64,000 bases of DNA from Geosiphon pyriformis (lineage: Eukaryota; Glomeromycota; Glomeromycetes; Archaeosporales; Geosiphonaceae): contig JAAOMT010000176.1 in the NCBI GenBank assembly GCA_016748015.1, forward strand, positions 296,434 to 360,433, in the 5' to 3' direction. A program made the position numbers and the translations under genes. A model generated the notes under the pieces. It worked only from the letters and a program-made list of their open reading frames with translations. It was not told where the DNA came from and searched no databases. This document shows, one piece after another, positions 22,691 to 35,920 of the stretch; within the stretch, counting starts at the first letter, position 1, and every line of letters starts with the position of its first letter.

Positions 22691-25600
22691 TTTATGTTTT
22701 TATATTTATTATTTCTTAAGAAACAAACTCTTTTATTATTAAACTAGTTGTTATTATAAGTAATTTTACTACTAAGAAAAAATCAACCAGAGTTTTAACT
22801 TTAAGTTTAATTAATAATAGTTTGATTTAATGACAGAAAGTACTTCTAAACAATATTAAATATTTTAATAATAAGACTAATATAAAATTTAGAAAAACTG
22901 AACAAATTATTAGGCAATTTACTAAATTAAATATGAATAAAAAGATGCTGATAGGTTTTTTTGTAAATGTTAAAACTGGTTATAATACTTATAGTAAAGA
23001 TAAAAGCTATTTTGACTTAAAAATAAATACTCTAAAAACTAAAAGAATTAATACTAATGAAACAATTAAAACTTTTATTAATGTTTTTGAATACAGTTTA
23101 GATAACAATAAAATTTTATTTTTTTCTTACTTCTTATTGTTATTAAAAAAAAATTAATTAACCCAAAAATTGTTAAAATTTAAGTTAAAATAACAGTTAA
23201 AAATTTTTTTGTATTGAATATTAATCTTTTAACACTTGAAAGCAAATTGACAATTGCAAAAACTTAAACAATTAGGAATTTTTTTTTATTAATTAATGAT
23301 TTTAAAAAGATCACCATTTTTTTAAATTTTGAAAAAATAATTAAATTTATATTTATATTAAAAAAAAGCATAAAAAAAGCTATATTATTGATTAAAAAAA
23401 AATATTATAATGAATAGTGATTTTAAGAAACAAAAATTTTGTTCAAATTAGTGTTATTAGAAAATTTTTACACTTTTCAATGCAAAAATTACAATATATA
23501 CAATGAAAATTAACATCAAAATTATGTAAAAAAGGCCTATATTATTATATTTAATCAACAAAATCAGTTAACAATCCAAAAATAAATAATCAACAATTAG
23601 TTTAATTACAACAAAAAGATATGGCACAATCCAATAGTTTAATTAAATTGAATACAAAAAAAATTTGACAAACTAAGAAACATCAATAAAAATAAACAAT
23701 TAATACATATAATTTAATAACAATAGATTTTGTTTATGCTTCAAAATTCTTATATGCCCTTATTAAAACAATTTAACATTCCAGATCTATGATCAATGAT
23801 TAAAAATAATTATCAAAAAATATAATTAATTGATTTATTTTTGATTATGTTGATTATAATTACAATTAATGTTTTAGATCCAGTTATCTAAATCTGATCA
23901 TCTAAAATCATTAGCTTTTGAAAAAATAATATGCTAAATAAGCTTATTTTGAATTAATTAAATTAAAATATATAAATAATTAATGTATTTTAAATAGTTT
24001 TAATAGAATATGTAAATTTAATATAATTTAACTATATATAGTCTTTTTGTCAGCTTAAGAAAGTATTAATTAAATACTAAATCAACTTTTTGTTATAGTT
24101 TTATAGTAAGCAATTAGTTTTTTTTCTATATCTTATTCTTTTTTTTCTTTTTCTATGCTTTAAATACTTGTTATCACAATTTTAAGTATGTCTTTTTATA
24201 TTCCTTATTACTATTTGAAATTATATTGTTTATAATCTTTTACTTATTTGTTAACATTATTTTAAGTTTTTTTATTATTTTTGGTTTTTAAATTATGTGT
24301 TATTACTATTTTATATTAAGTCTTGTTTCACTAAACAAGTTATTAAATATTAAAATAAGTAATAAAATATTATATTATTAGAAAGTAATCTCAACAATAA
24401 AAAGTTTAATCAAAATCTATTTTAGCTATGTTTTACTTTTATAATTTCTTTATTATTTTTATAACTTCATTTTCAAAGCTGAATATTGAATACCACATTC
24501 TTTCAATGACTAATTAACAGAATTATGGTTATGTATTTATTAAAGTAGTTTGATTTTTCTTGTTGCTAGTTGTGTTTTTAATATGTACAAAGAGATATGA
24601 CTTTTTTTTCCTCTTTAAAATACATTAAGCTGGTTTTTGTTCAAAAACAAATAATAATGACAATATTTTTTTTTACTTTTAATAACTTTATTATACATTT
24701 TTTTTCACTTTTTCAATTACTAAAATAGTCTATACATTTATAATATGCTATAATTAATAATTATAATCATAGTAATAAGTGTTATAAGTAGAAACTATTG
24801 CTATTATTAAGAAGTGATTAAATTTGTAGTTTTTACTTGGTAACATCAAGCTGTAATTATTAAAGAAATTTTCATAAATACACTGAAAAAAATAATTATT
24901 ACAGCTCTTTTTGAGTTTGGCCAAGTAATGTTAATTTAATTGTAACTTATTGGACTATAACAAAAAACTGTAATAGAATTTGCTATATTAAGTCAAGTTA
25001 ATCTGTTAACATTAAAATAGTTATTTTTAATTGGAAAAAATTCAAAACATGTAGCCAAAGCTGTAAAAAATTATAATATTTAAATGTTAAGAAATTAATT
25101 TAAGATATTTCTGTTTATTTTGTCTATAAAAATAATTACTTATAATTTAAATGGTTTGTTAAAAGAGGCTGGTAAGAAAACATGAATAATTAATCAATTA
25201 TTTAAAACTGGCAATAGAATTTATTGTATTATAGTTGGTTTTGGATCAGAAAAAAATTTAGAATTTGTCTTTTACACAAAACTAATTTTTGGTAATATGA
25301 AATTTTTTTGGGTTAGACTAGATTTGATTTATTGTAAAAAATATGAATATTTTGAATATTTTGCTTTAGAATATAATATATTAAGTATATCTACTCTTTT
25401 GTTTTTGAAAATATATAAAAAGTTTGTTTTAAACATAAATTACTTTTAGTTGGCCAAATTATATATTAAAAAAAATGTTTTTATCTTATATTCTGCTGTC
25501 TTTAATGACAAATCATAAGTCCAAGTGGTTTTGCTGGTCTTTGTTTCTAATAATATTTACTCTGGTTTTGGTTCTGAATTATTTTTTTTTGGTGCTCTAT

Positions 25601-28600
25601 ATTTTAATAAGGTTTTTTTTGCTTTATAAATTTATTTGTTTATTAATGTTCATCTGGTTTTTTTAAATATTTCTTGAAACTTTTGGCTAATCAAGTATTT
25701 ATTATTATACAAAAACTGAATAATACAAATTTAGTGCTCTTAGTTACTGCTTTTTAATTTTTTTTTAACTGTTTTTATGCTTTTAAATTCAAGTTTAAAT
25801 TCAAATATGGTTTTAAATAACTTGTAAATATTATCTTTTTTTTTTCTAATTGCAATGTCTAAAACTTCAAATTTAGATATAAATAGCTCTAAGATTTTAA
25901 CCACCAAGATAGATAGTTTGAAACTGAAAATAGTTGCTTTTGACATTTTTGTTAATTTAGTTTTAACAAAATTAAATCAATTGTGCTTTGGCTTGAATTT
26001 TTTGGTACATTTTTTATTTTGATAACTAATTATGTTTGAAAGTTTGTAATATACAATATTAAAAAAATAAACAATTTGGTTAAATAAGAAAATATTATTA
26101 GATAGCATAAAAATTCTAGCAATTTGGTTTTTATATTTACTAAGACAAAATTAAAAAGCAAATTAAGTCTTAGATTAAGAACAAATTTTCAGAAGTAAAA
26201 GTTTTTATTTCTGGTTTGAATACTGGTTATCTGAATTTAAAAGTAATAATAATTATAGATAATATTCTTGTTTAATATATATATAAAGTTTCTAAAATTT
26301 TTAGTTGTCTTTTTTCAATTTGTTCGCTGTTTGTCAATAAATTTTTAATAATGATTTTAAGTTTGTATGCTGATGTTTTAGCTAGTGTATAATTTAATTA
26401 GGTTTATAAAGTAAATTTATGTAGTTAATTCAAGTTCTTATATAATATTAAGCAGTAATTTTAATAAAAATGAAATGAAACAGAATATAAACTTCAAAAA
26501 ATGTTTTAATCTGAATTTATATAATTTTTTTTCAAGTAATTTTGTTGTTAAGCTCTTAATTTAAAACAATTTAAAAGGTATAAAAAAAACTATTGATTAT
26601 ATTTTTATTAATAAGTATTTTTTAACAGCTGTAATTAATTAAAAAGTTAATAATATTTTTGATTTTTTTAATACTGATTACATGATTATTATAGTTTTTT
26701 TTAACTTAAATAGGCTTTTAGATAAACATCTAAATATAATTTATAAGTATGCTAATAAAGATTAATAAAAGTTTATAATTAAGAATATAGATAGTGCCAA
26801 GTAGACATGCTTTAAAAAAATCTTTTTTGCTGAGCTATTAATAGTAATAAATAAGTTTATAAACACAAAAGTTCTTAATAATTTAGATATTATGTAAAAG
26901 ATATTAAAAAAAATAATAATGAACTTGGTTGATATAGTTTTTTTTAGGTATTGATTTAACAAGTTTAAGTATTTAAAAAACAAATAATCTTTAAAGTTTT
27001 ATGAATTAGAATTGTTAATTGGCAAAATAATAAAGAAATTAGATTTGAATAACAGGTCTAAATATAATTGTCTTATTAAAAAATAGTCTATTATTAATAA
27101 TAAAAAGGCTTTCAAAGTTAGTAATATGTTTTAAAATAATATAAAATCAATAAATATTATTAGATATTTGTTAATAATTAAAAAAAAGTATAGAAAATCC
27201 AAATATTATGAATTAAAAGCAATTAAAAATACAGCTGTTAAAAAAATAATTAAAAAATGAATAAAAAGTTTTAGTTTTAATAAAAAAAACATAATAAAAA
27301 GTATTTTGGAATGGCTTTTTTATAAGATAATTTTAGATTATTTAATAATTAAAAAAAAATTAATTTTAGAGCCAAATAAAATAAAACTTAGAGTTAATAA
27401 ATCATAATAAGTTGGACAAGAAAATAAAAGATGTTTGTAGTACTGTCTAATTTATGATCTTACTAGTATGTACTATTAAGCTATATAAAATAATATGCTT
27501 TTTTTAATGTAATAAGTAAAATTAAAATGAATAAATTAGTTGTAATAATTGATGGTTTGTCTAATGATAAAGCTGCCAATCTATTTGGTATATTAAATAA
27601 ACTTTAGAAATATTATAATAATATAATAATAGGATGCTTCTTATATTTATTAAATTTTTGTTTAACTTTTAATAATATTCCAATTCTTTAGAAAAAGCAT
27701 AAATTTCAATAATTTCAAGCCTTAAAATTAAGATAGTATCCTTACAATTAGAATAGTATCTTTATAAATATATAATCTATTGTATTTATTAGAATAATTA
27801 AAAAAATTTTGTTAAAGATTTTTTTGGATTATATTTTTTTTGTTTGTAATAAATTTAATGTTTTTTGAAATGCCAATTTCTTGGTTTTAAAGAGTATTTC
27901 GATTTAATTTTCTGTGTTTGCTGTTGGTTTGATAGTAAAAAATGCTTTGAAAAAAGTCTAAAAGCTTTAATTGATTTTACAGAATATGTATAAAGCATAT
28001 AATTTGGTTGGTTAATAATTATTTGAAAGTTAGTTTAAGATAAATTAAGATATATAATAAGTTTATTAAGTTTTTTAAAAATATATACATAAACAAAATC
28101 AACAGAATAATAACTGATTTTGGCTTTTTAGATAATTATAAAATACAAAATAAACTTGATTAAGATAAAGTATTTTTTTTACTTAGTTAAAAAATTTTTT
28201 TATGATCTATTATTATGTAAGATAAAGAGATATAAACATTTATATAGATATAGAATTAATACTAACTTTGTAGCAAAAATAAATAAAATAAAAATCAATA
28301 AAAAATATTTTTTTTTTTGCAACTAATATTTTTATTAATAATATAATTTGAATAAAAAATAATTAGGCTTTAACACAATATATTTTAAATATTGTTAGTA
28401 AGTATTTTAGAGTCAATAATAACAAGACAGTAGTAATTTCAATCAACTAAAAAGTTGTAAATGCTTTTTTATATATTAATAATCAGCCAATTTTTATTGT
28501 CAAATATAGTAAATTTTATAAGTATTTAAAGTTTTTTTTGTTAACAAAAAGTATCTTTAAGCTAAGTCTTGCCAAGACTTATTTAGATATTAGGTTTTTT

Positions 28601-30815
28601 TAAAATTTAGTTTTTAGAAAAATATTATCAAATAAACAGTTTTTTTATTTGGTTTTAGTAGTTTTGTAGCTTATAATAGATTATTAAATATACTTTAGTT
28701 TTATATTTAAAAATATGTACCAGAAATAAGATGTTATAATTAGAAAAAAATTTAGGTTTAAGACCAATTTGCCAAAGGGTTTTTTTAATAAGGTTTTGCA
28801 TTATCTGTTTTTATATAGATAGAAATTTTTTGAACAGATATAAATAAAAAACAAAATAGCTTTAGTAATTTGGTTTTTTAATGTAACTAAAATTTTTGCC
28901 AGTTATTTAAGCATTATTTTTTAGATTTATAAATTTTAGAATAGATATCTATAAACTTATTGTAATATTTAATCAAGCTAAAAATTAGTTCTATGAATAA
29001 TTATTTGATAGACATTATAAAATTTTTTTTTAATAACAAAATTTCTTTGGTTAATAACTTGTTCAGTATGTTTTGTGGTTTTTATTGCTTTTTAATGTTT
29101 AAGATATTAAAAAATTCCTATTATTTTAATGTAGTTTACTTTTTAAAGCATTTTAATATTGTCTTTAGAAACATATTATTAGATAAATATAAGCTAATTG
29201 TAAATTAGAAGACTTTTTATTATTGAAAAAAATTAAGTTTTAAAAATTTGGTGCTGTTGTAGTTTATATGAATAATCTAATTATTAAATTTAATAAGATT
29301 GCTCTTATTTCTAATTACTTAGATTTTTTCTGTTTAAAAATTTTTTTGAATATTCAGAAATATTTGTATAAATTATAAACAGATATTTTTAATGTTTATA
29401 TTAATAATTTATTAAAATACTTAAATACTATAAAAGTAACTAGTAAAACAGGAGCTTATTTTTCTAATATTGGAATAAATATAAGTATTAAAGTATATAA
29501 ACTGTTGTTTTTGATAATATTAGAATTGCAGACAATTATTTTGGTATTAAAATATATTTCTTTTTTCTGTTTAGCAGTTTTGTATATAAACAATTAAACT
29601 GCTATTAATATATGTATTTTAGAGCTTAAGTTTTATCTGTCTGATTTTTGAAATAAATATTAGATAAAAAAACATTATGTGGCTAATTTGATTAAGTTAA
29701 AAAATATTTTTATTAAATAAGTAAAAATTAAAAATTATTTAGAAAATATAGGCAATAATTAAGTTAATGCTCTTATTTATAATATTATATAGTTTTGTTT
29801 TGTGCTTTTTATTGAAATTTATAAAAAGTTTATTATAACTAATGATTAAATTATGTTAAAAATATTTATTATTTTATTTATAATATTTATTAAATTGTTT
29901 GTTATGCTTAATAGGAAGCAAATTCTAGTACAAAAGTTATAAATAGATTAATAATTTAGAATATAAATTAAACCAATACAGTTGTGGTTTGGCATTTGGA
30001 TTTTTATATATTTTTAAAGTTTACTAACAAAATTTTAGTTATTTTTTATATATATTTGATAAATACAGTTTATAGAAAACTACTAGTTATAATTAAAAAA
30101 ACTTTATAATAAGAATTATTTAAATGTTTTATGTTTAATATGTAGTAATATTAAACTGTTTAATCACATTTTTATATATTTAAAAGATGTTTTTATATGC
30201 TTTAAATTTTGTTAAGTTATATTAAACTATAAAAGTTTTTAGTAAGAATTTGTTTTTTGTTATTATTTTTAATATTATGTACTTTTTTTTAAAGATTTTA
30301 GATATTAATATATATATAATCTTATATAAAAGCTTTGTTTTTAAGAATTAAATTAATAAAGCAATATTAATTTTTGATAATAAAAAAAAGACTGTTTTAA
30401 TAATAGTTGATTTTATTTGTTATTTGACTAAAAAACATTATAGTAAGTTATAGTTGTTTAAGTCAAAATTCAAAATAAATATAAAAAAAAATAACTTAAT
30501 TAGTAATATAAGGATAATATTTGTTAATTTTTATAGTTTGTTTAGTGTTTTATTAATTAAAATTATTTGTTTGCTTGGTATTATTGAGTTTTTTGCTATT
30601 AGTTTTGAATTACATAAAACTTGTTTATTTTTTTCAAATATTATCAATAGTATAAAATTTATATAAGTGTATAGTATTGCTTTAATTGGTCTAAATGGCC
30701 AGTTATATGTAATAAACACATAAATTATATTTAATTGAAATTACTTAATTTGTTTTTATATACTAGATAGTAGTTAAATTGCACTTATTAAATAAAATAA
30801 AAAAAATTAAATTAA
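22691..30815 (+). mobile_element. Near full-length LINE copy destroyed by G-to-A / C-to-T decay
   Basis: The order of recognisable blocks follows the family. An ORF1 relic with an RRM/zinc-knuckle part lies at 25190-25380 (TGNRIYCIIVGFGSEKNLEF; the knuckle Cys are partly Tyr: YCKKYEYFEYFALEY). The ORF1 coiled-coil end is at 25870-25990 (SSKILTTKIDSLKLKI versus SSLKVLTTKVSGLESK at 42745). The ORF2 endonuclease start at 26045 aligns base by base with 42905. RT relics run through 26600-28200. RNase H is near 29390-29560, the zinc-finger region at 30050-30190, the C-terminal domain at 30454-30666 and the 3' tail at 30670-30815. In the endonuclease start, AGGGGAATAAACAATTC has become AAAAAAATAAACAATTT. 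No ORF is intact. The 5' limit is approximate. Confidence 0.75.
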
Positions 30816-31129
30816 ATTATTAATTAAATGATAATATGATTAAATAATAAGTAATAAATTAAAACAATATTATATGCTAATTAATAAATAAAAATTATAA
30901 AAATAATTTTATGCTAATTAATAATTTAATTTTTGTTTGATAATAATATATACTATTAAAATATAAATATATATTATTATATAAAATTACCAAAAAGTTT
31001 TTTAAAATTACATTAATATTTATATATTCAAAAATCATATTATTTTATTTGTTATATTTATTATATTAAAAATTGTGTTTAATAAAAAGTAAAATATTTG
31101 AACAAAAATTTGATTAATGACATAAATTA
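30816..31129. other. A+T-rich spacer
   Basis: About 310 bp of A/T-rich sequence between LINE copies, with no recognisable content. Confidence 0.5.
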
Positions 31130-31560
31130 ACACAAAATAATATTGATTTAACATTTAGACTTATATATAAAATCTGGTATTATTAATATAAAAACAACAA
31201 GCTTACATATTTATATAATGAAAATTTTATACTATAAACTATTTGTAACTACACAAAAAAATATATGAGATTAAATATTTAAGCTTTGAATACATCAAGT
31301 ATAAAAAAATCGAATTGTCAAATCATGTGTTTAAGTATAATACAAATATTAATATTAAAAAGAGAATTACAAAAAAATATGGTTTGCTTAACCAAATTTT
31401 ACAATTAGTACATCTAAGATTTTACAAAATATAAGGAATTTAAGAAACAGTAAATCAACATCTGCAAAATGATTTTATGTGACTTTAACAAAAAGTTTTG
31501 TGTTAAAGAACTGGTATATTAATACTTTGGGAATATTTAAGTCAACCTAAATAACCACTG
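31130..31560 (+). mobile_element. Short LINE 3' fragment
   Basis: The bases at 31195-31345 (TTATATAATGAAAATTTTATA...CGAATTGTCAAATCATGTGTTTAAG) align with the zinc-finger region of the copy at 20060-20200. The text TTTGTGTTAAAGAACTGG at about 31498 equals the TTTGTGTTAAAGAATTGG at 20352. No open frame remains and the limits are approximate. Confidence 0.65.
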
Positions 31561-32436
31561 ATAGAATAGTGAATTTGTACGTATTTTTGTAATTGCACAC
31601 AAAGAAAGAATGTAAATTCTAACTGCAAAGTTGAAAGTAGATAATAATAAAAAAAACTTAATTTAAAAAGAGAATTTAAGCGTGGAATTTTATGTCAATA
31701 ATAGCAAGTTTAATGATGCTAAATTGAAGAATAGAATTGGGTCATCCGAGTTATTCGATGATAAAATTTTTTTTTCAAACATTTAATTAATGGTGTGATT
31801 ATGATAAGTTAGTCAATAAATTGTTGTTTAATGTATAATGTTGTATTATATTTTGTTAAATTTACAATTTAATTTACATATAATGGTTGAAAAAAAATCA
31901 AGTTATACAGCATAAATAAAACTGATTGTAAATTTTTGACTAAATTACATAATGATACCAAAAGTTTAAGAGATTTTACTTGATGAGACTGCACAAAATT
32001 TTAAGACTGCTTCTTGACTAGTGTTGACTAATCATAATTAGTAATCAATTTGTTTTGCCATGATTCAGATACACCCAAAGCGCACTGTCATTCAACTAGT
32101 ACAATACCATCTTTAATTTCTTTTTCTTTTCCGTTCACAATTGCTATACCTTTTATCTTGACCAAAATCAATCACCAGTTGAAATCCGGCCTTTGTAGCC
32201 TACACTTGAAATTTCTTTCCATATCGCAAAGCGTTTTGTGTCGTAAACCGCGTACTATTAGATTTTGTTGGGGTTCGATCTCAACAGATCATTTATTGGA
32301 ATTGCTTATCTTATCAGTTGTGATCACTAAATATCGATTGATTTTGGATAAACTTGGGTGCCTATTAAATAATATTAGAATGTAAATATTCCAAGGTGAA
32401 TTTACTTGCTTACCCCAAAAAATGGGTTGTACTCTG
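31561..32436. other. Spacer with a possible relic exon on the minus strand
   Basis: The first half is A+T-rich. From about 32050 to 32300 base composition turns genic, and the minus strand can be read as protein-like in two frames (EIEPQQNLIVRGLRHKTLCD, or YAVYDTKRFAIWKEISSVGY). No start, clear splice sites or known domain could be fixed. The plus-strand 111-codon frame over the same DNA has poor protein character. It is possibly a gene relic downstream of the Trs65-like gene. Confidence 0.25.
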
Positions 32437-35400
32437 TTAAGCCACTTCAATTTTGCTAAAATCCGTTCCATCTTGATCTAAACCCATTGTACTCAATTTC
32501 TCTTTAGTAGAGCTGCTCAGCTTGCCAACATGAATTTCCAGCACATTTCGCAAATTTGTGATGAAGCCGGTGTCATTATCTACTAACTGCACCAGATCTA
32601 TCACATGAAGAGATTCTCGGACTGCTATGAAATGCAGGGAAATTGATTCGCATGTCGAAGGATTCAGAGGGCTAAATAGCGAGATGAAAATGATCATTTT
32701 GCATCCATTTCAGGTCGCCAGATGTGAGTCAAAAATTTTTGGATCATTCATACCCCATTCGAACATTATTCTCAAGACAAATGATATCAGCCTCGTTAGT
32801 TTCAAATTCCAAGTATCTCTTCAGAAACTCTTAGGTCGGGAAATATTCCAAATTGAGGTAAAAATTAGGGTTTTGTGACAGAGAGAAAATTCGAGGAAAA
32901 TCGTACTTTCATTAATCAGGGATATACCGATATTTTCATTTATTCGAACAGATAATCGGTCGGTTAGGAGACCGGTGTTATTTTTTGTACGGATCCAAAT
33001 ATTGCGTGTATCAGTACGTAATTACTAATAACAAGCTTTATATCACCGTAATAACACGAAAACCCGGTCATTAACCAATGATCATCAGCAGAAATAAATG
33101 GTTCTACCAGTAGACCTCAGATATAATGATGAACCGTTATCATATGTGTAGCATGACAATAAATAGCTTTACCAGGATCCTTGTCAGTGAATCAGTTATA
33201 ATTCATTGATATGATTCTTCTGTTATCGAGTACCGTAGTATCACTTAATCATAAATCTGGATGGATTTATGATTAAGGGATACTGAGGTATCGCTATAGT
33301 AAATTTGTCAGCTAGTACGCATAAGATGACAGTCATCTTGCTCATTCAGCTTGCCAATACCCGTTTCTTCCATAAAAGCTTCGACAGTATTCGCCGATCC
33401 ATGTCCTAAGGCTTCTGCAGGGTGTGAGAGCTTTCCAACGACTGGTATAGGTGGAAGGTTCTTAATTGCGCTATTATCGAGAAATTCCTGTTATTATTAG
33501 TAGTTATCGTCCATCTGCTGTTTCATACAAATATTGATAGCTACTTACCTATCATTGGGTCTTCTCCGATTAGGGACTACCACCGTGAATCTGCGAACGT
33601 GTTTTGACCGATTTACAATAAAAACTTGGATATTAAACACGTTTCCGATTATAACCTTGGATTCGACTAAATTTGTGTTTGAAAGTACGGACTTAGTATG
33701 AAATCCAAATCTCAACTAAGGGAGTTCAATATAATTACCAGAAAATGATACCACAACACCATCGCTCACTTCCATTTCCGCCGGCCTTTTGGGTGTCGCG
33801 GCAAGGATGCCATTTCCTACAGCACTAAGAACATCATTGTCTGGAATAGTGGGGAGATTTGCAAAGTTTTTTCTTCCTCCAGCAGAGAAAGTTCCCTTTG
33901 TCGGGGTGGGTGTCATAGCTCCTGAAGGGGAAAATATGCTAGCAGGTCTGGAGGGGGTGGCTGCTTGTGTAGGCGTTTTCATAGAATTAAACTGCATGGA
34001 TAATCTTTGATTGAAGCCAAGTGCTCTCGGAAATTGAGGGGGTAAGGCGTCTTCGCGTCTTCGAAGATTACTCAAATCAAGCATGCAATTCCATCGTGAT
34101 TCTACACTTCGACTCCTTACCCCATCTAATGCAGGGGACCCACGGACAACAATTGATACATGACGTTGTCGATCATCAGAGGCAGTCACGGCTGTGTTTG
34201 AAGAAACAACAGAAGCAATTGATGACCGACGGGAAGAAGTGCGTGATGCGTAAGGTTTTGGAGGGGGAAAAACTTGAGGAGGACTTTTAGGAACAACAGT
34301 CTCTTCGAGTATTGTGATACTATATAAAAATGTAACTTGATCGACTGGATGAAGGGTCAACGGAAACTTATCCTGAAATAAATGTATAAATAGAATACCA
34401 TAAATTAGAAGATTTAATGAACCAAAATCTCGCCAAAATAAGTGGAAAAAAAACAAACATCACTATTTTCAAGCCCCCAATCATATTTTGCGACAATTCC
34501 ACTCGCAATTTCAACTTTGACTGCCTCAACCTCGAATGCACTCCCGGCATCTGTATTGTTTTCCAATTCAACCGACATCATTAGAACATTATCCAGAGGT
34601 GACACACTGGTTGTCCGCATTCGAACATTGAGAGCTGACTTTACTGGTAAAACTCTTCTAAAAACTCGTTTGATTGGTTGAACTCTGGGTGGTAAGGGCT
34701 GGTTAGGATATATACTTTGTCTTTTAAATTCTGCATTACGTATTCGTGCAATTGGAAGGACTAAAGTTGATTTGGATTCTTCAAATGAGGGATCTAAATC
34801 CAAGTCGGCATATTTCTAAAATATTTAATATTGATAGAGTTCTATCTAGAGAATAACAGAGTAAACTAAATGTTTAACTCACCATCATAAAGTCCTTGAA
34901 GCAAATTGACAGTGGTGAAGTTTTCTACTGAATACGGGTCAGTTTCACCAAATTCCTTTTGCACTACTGTTTGGGCTCTTTGGGATACGATAGTAGTGAG
35001 GGCCAAGGCGGGTGATTGCGCACGAGTCTTTACATAAGCTTAAAGCCAAAATTGTAAAAATTTTAACAGATTGAAAACGAAATTCTTGAAAAGCGCCTGA
35101 AAATCAGAGTTTTGTTATAAAAGAAATAGATACTTTTCATGTTATCACATACCAACAGGAACAGCCAAGGGGACAATGCAACACCAGGAACCATTCCTTT
35201 CCAAAACCAGCATTTCACGATCTTTCGCTTTTGGATTATAAACGTACGAGTAAATCACGGTGCCATCAACTTTTGGTACTTTTTTATCCATCGGTCCCGG
35301 TAAAGGGGAACTAGGAGTCGTTGGAGAGGTAGTGTTGGAATTGGAGCGTGATCTGCCCGGTGGAAGACGATATATAGGGGGTGGGGTAGGGGAGGGAGCA

Positions 35401-35748
35401 GTGAGTACACTACCATCTATTAAAGAAGCCTCAGCAAATATTTCAAGCTGATGGAAGAAAGAAGTTGCCGTCGCGTGATCAGGAATGCCAGAATCGGAAG
35501 AAAGACGTAAAATTAAATAAAAAAAGAGCTGTTCATCTTTTCTTGGGAAAAAAGTCACTATTCGTGAATAAAACGAGGCAAGTTATAAAAAGCTAAAACA
35601 TAAAAATATAAAGGTTACCATAATAAGCTTGAGTTCTGGCTCTGGCACAAAAAATCTTTTCAGCGTCCTCAGGAACGCATCGGAGAATGCCATTAGGAGT
35701 TGTAATGTCGAGAATCGCCTCAGAAAATAGAGTTTCGGGAGCTTTCAT
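32437..35748 (-). CDS. TRS65: TRAPP-II complex subunit Trs65-like protein
   Basis: Vesicle-tethering/GEF subunit acting at the late Golgi (family knowledge). The gene has several exons. The start is ATG at 35748 (MKAPETLFSEAILDIT). Exons follow near 35145-35560 (KDEQLFFYLILRLSSDSGIP; Pro/Ser-rich linker), about 34895-35040, 34455-34820 and 33730-34370. Characteristic blocks are VQPIKRVFRRVLPVKSALNV, MMSVELENNTDAGSAFEVEA and KFPLTLHPVDQVTFLYSITI, followed by a Ser/Thr/Pro-rich low-complexity region with polybasic stretches. Further exons give IIGNVFNIQVFIVNRSKHVR (about 33560-33660) and PAEALGHGSANTVEAFMEET (about 33345-33480). After a long gap, LEFETNEADIICLENNVRMG and PLNPSTCESISLHFIAVREs form the C-terminal Ig-like end, with the stop at 32437-32439. 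Exon borders in the 32840-33345 gap are not resolved. The block order fits fungal Trs65. Confidence 0.75.
33222..33297. repeat. Long inverted repeat (hairpin) in an intron of the Trs65-like gene
   Basis: CTTAATCATAAATC, a 6-base loop TGGATG, and GATTTATGATTAAG form a perfect 14 bp stem (33244-33277). The arms continue imperfectly outward (GAGTACCGTAGTATCA against GGATACTGAGGTATCG) to make a stem of about 30 bp. It lies in the 0.5 kb gap between two exons. It could be a small non-autonomous DNA element or a structured intron segment. Confidence 0.7.
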
Positions 35749-35920
35749 GATTACGGGGAACAAGTTTATTGAGGGATGAAAAATTATGAATTTAATTCCG
35801 ACATGCTGCCGATCCAGAGATCACAAATAAAGCAGATATTAAACTTTCCCCAATTTCAAAATTTGGAGATTTTCTATTAAATGTTAAACATTTAACCAAT
35901 CATTACCTTCATAACCCAAT
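35749..35920. promoter_or_regulatory. Short divergent promoter region
   Basis: 172 bp lie between the start codons of the Trs65-like gene (minus) and the following plus-strand gene. A+T is moderate; no TATA box or operator-like repeat is evident. Confidence 0.4.

Noticed and set aside
28993-29208. 71-codon ORF as a small gene
   Set aside because: Lies inside the decayed LINE in its RT/RNase H part; an accidental open stretch in that frame.
1-32000. Mitochondrial DNA, suggested by high A+T and TGA codons at Trp positions
   Set aside because: TGA for Trp occurs along with TAG and TAA for Trp, Gln and Arg, and only in repeats; the host genes use TGG normally, so this is mutation decay, not a different genetic code.
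32050-32385. 111-codon plus-strand ORF as a gene
   Set aside because: Composition is not protein-like, no similarity is recognised, and the opposite strand has the better coding character.
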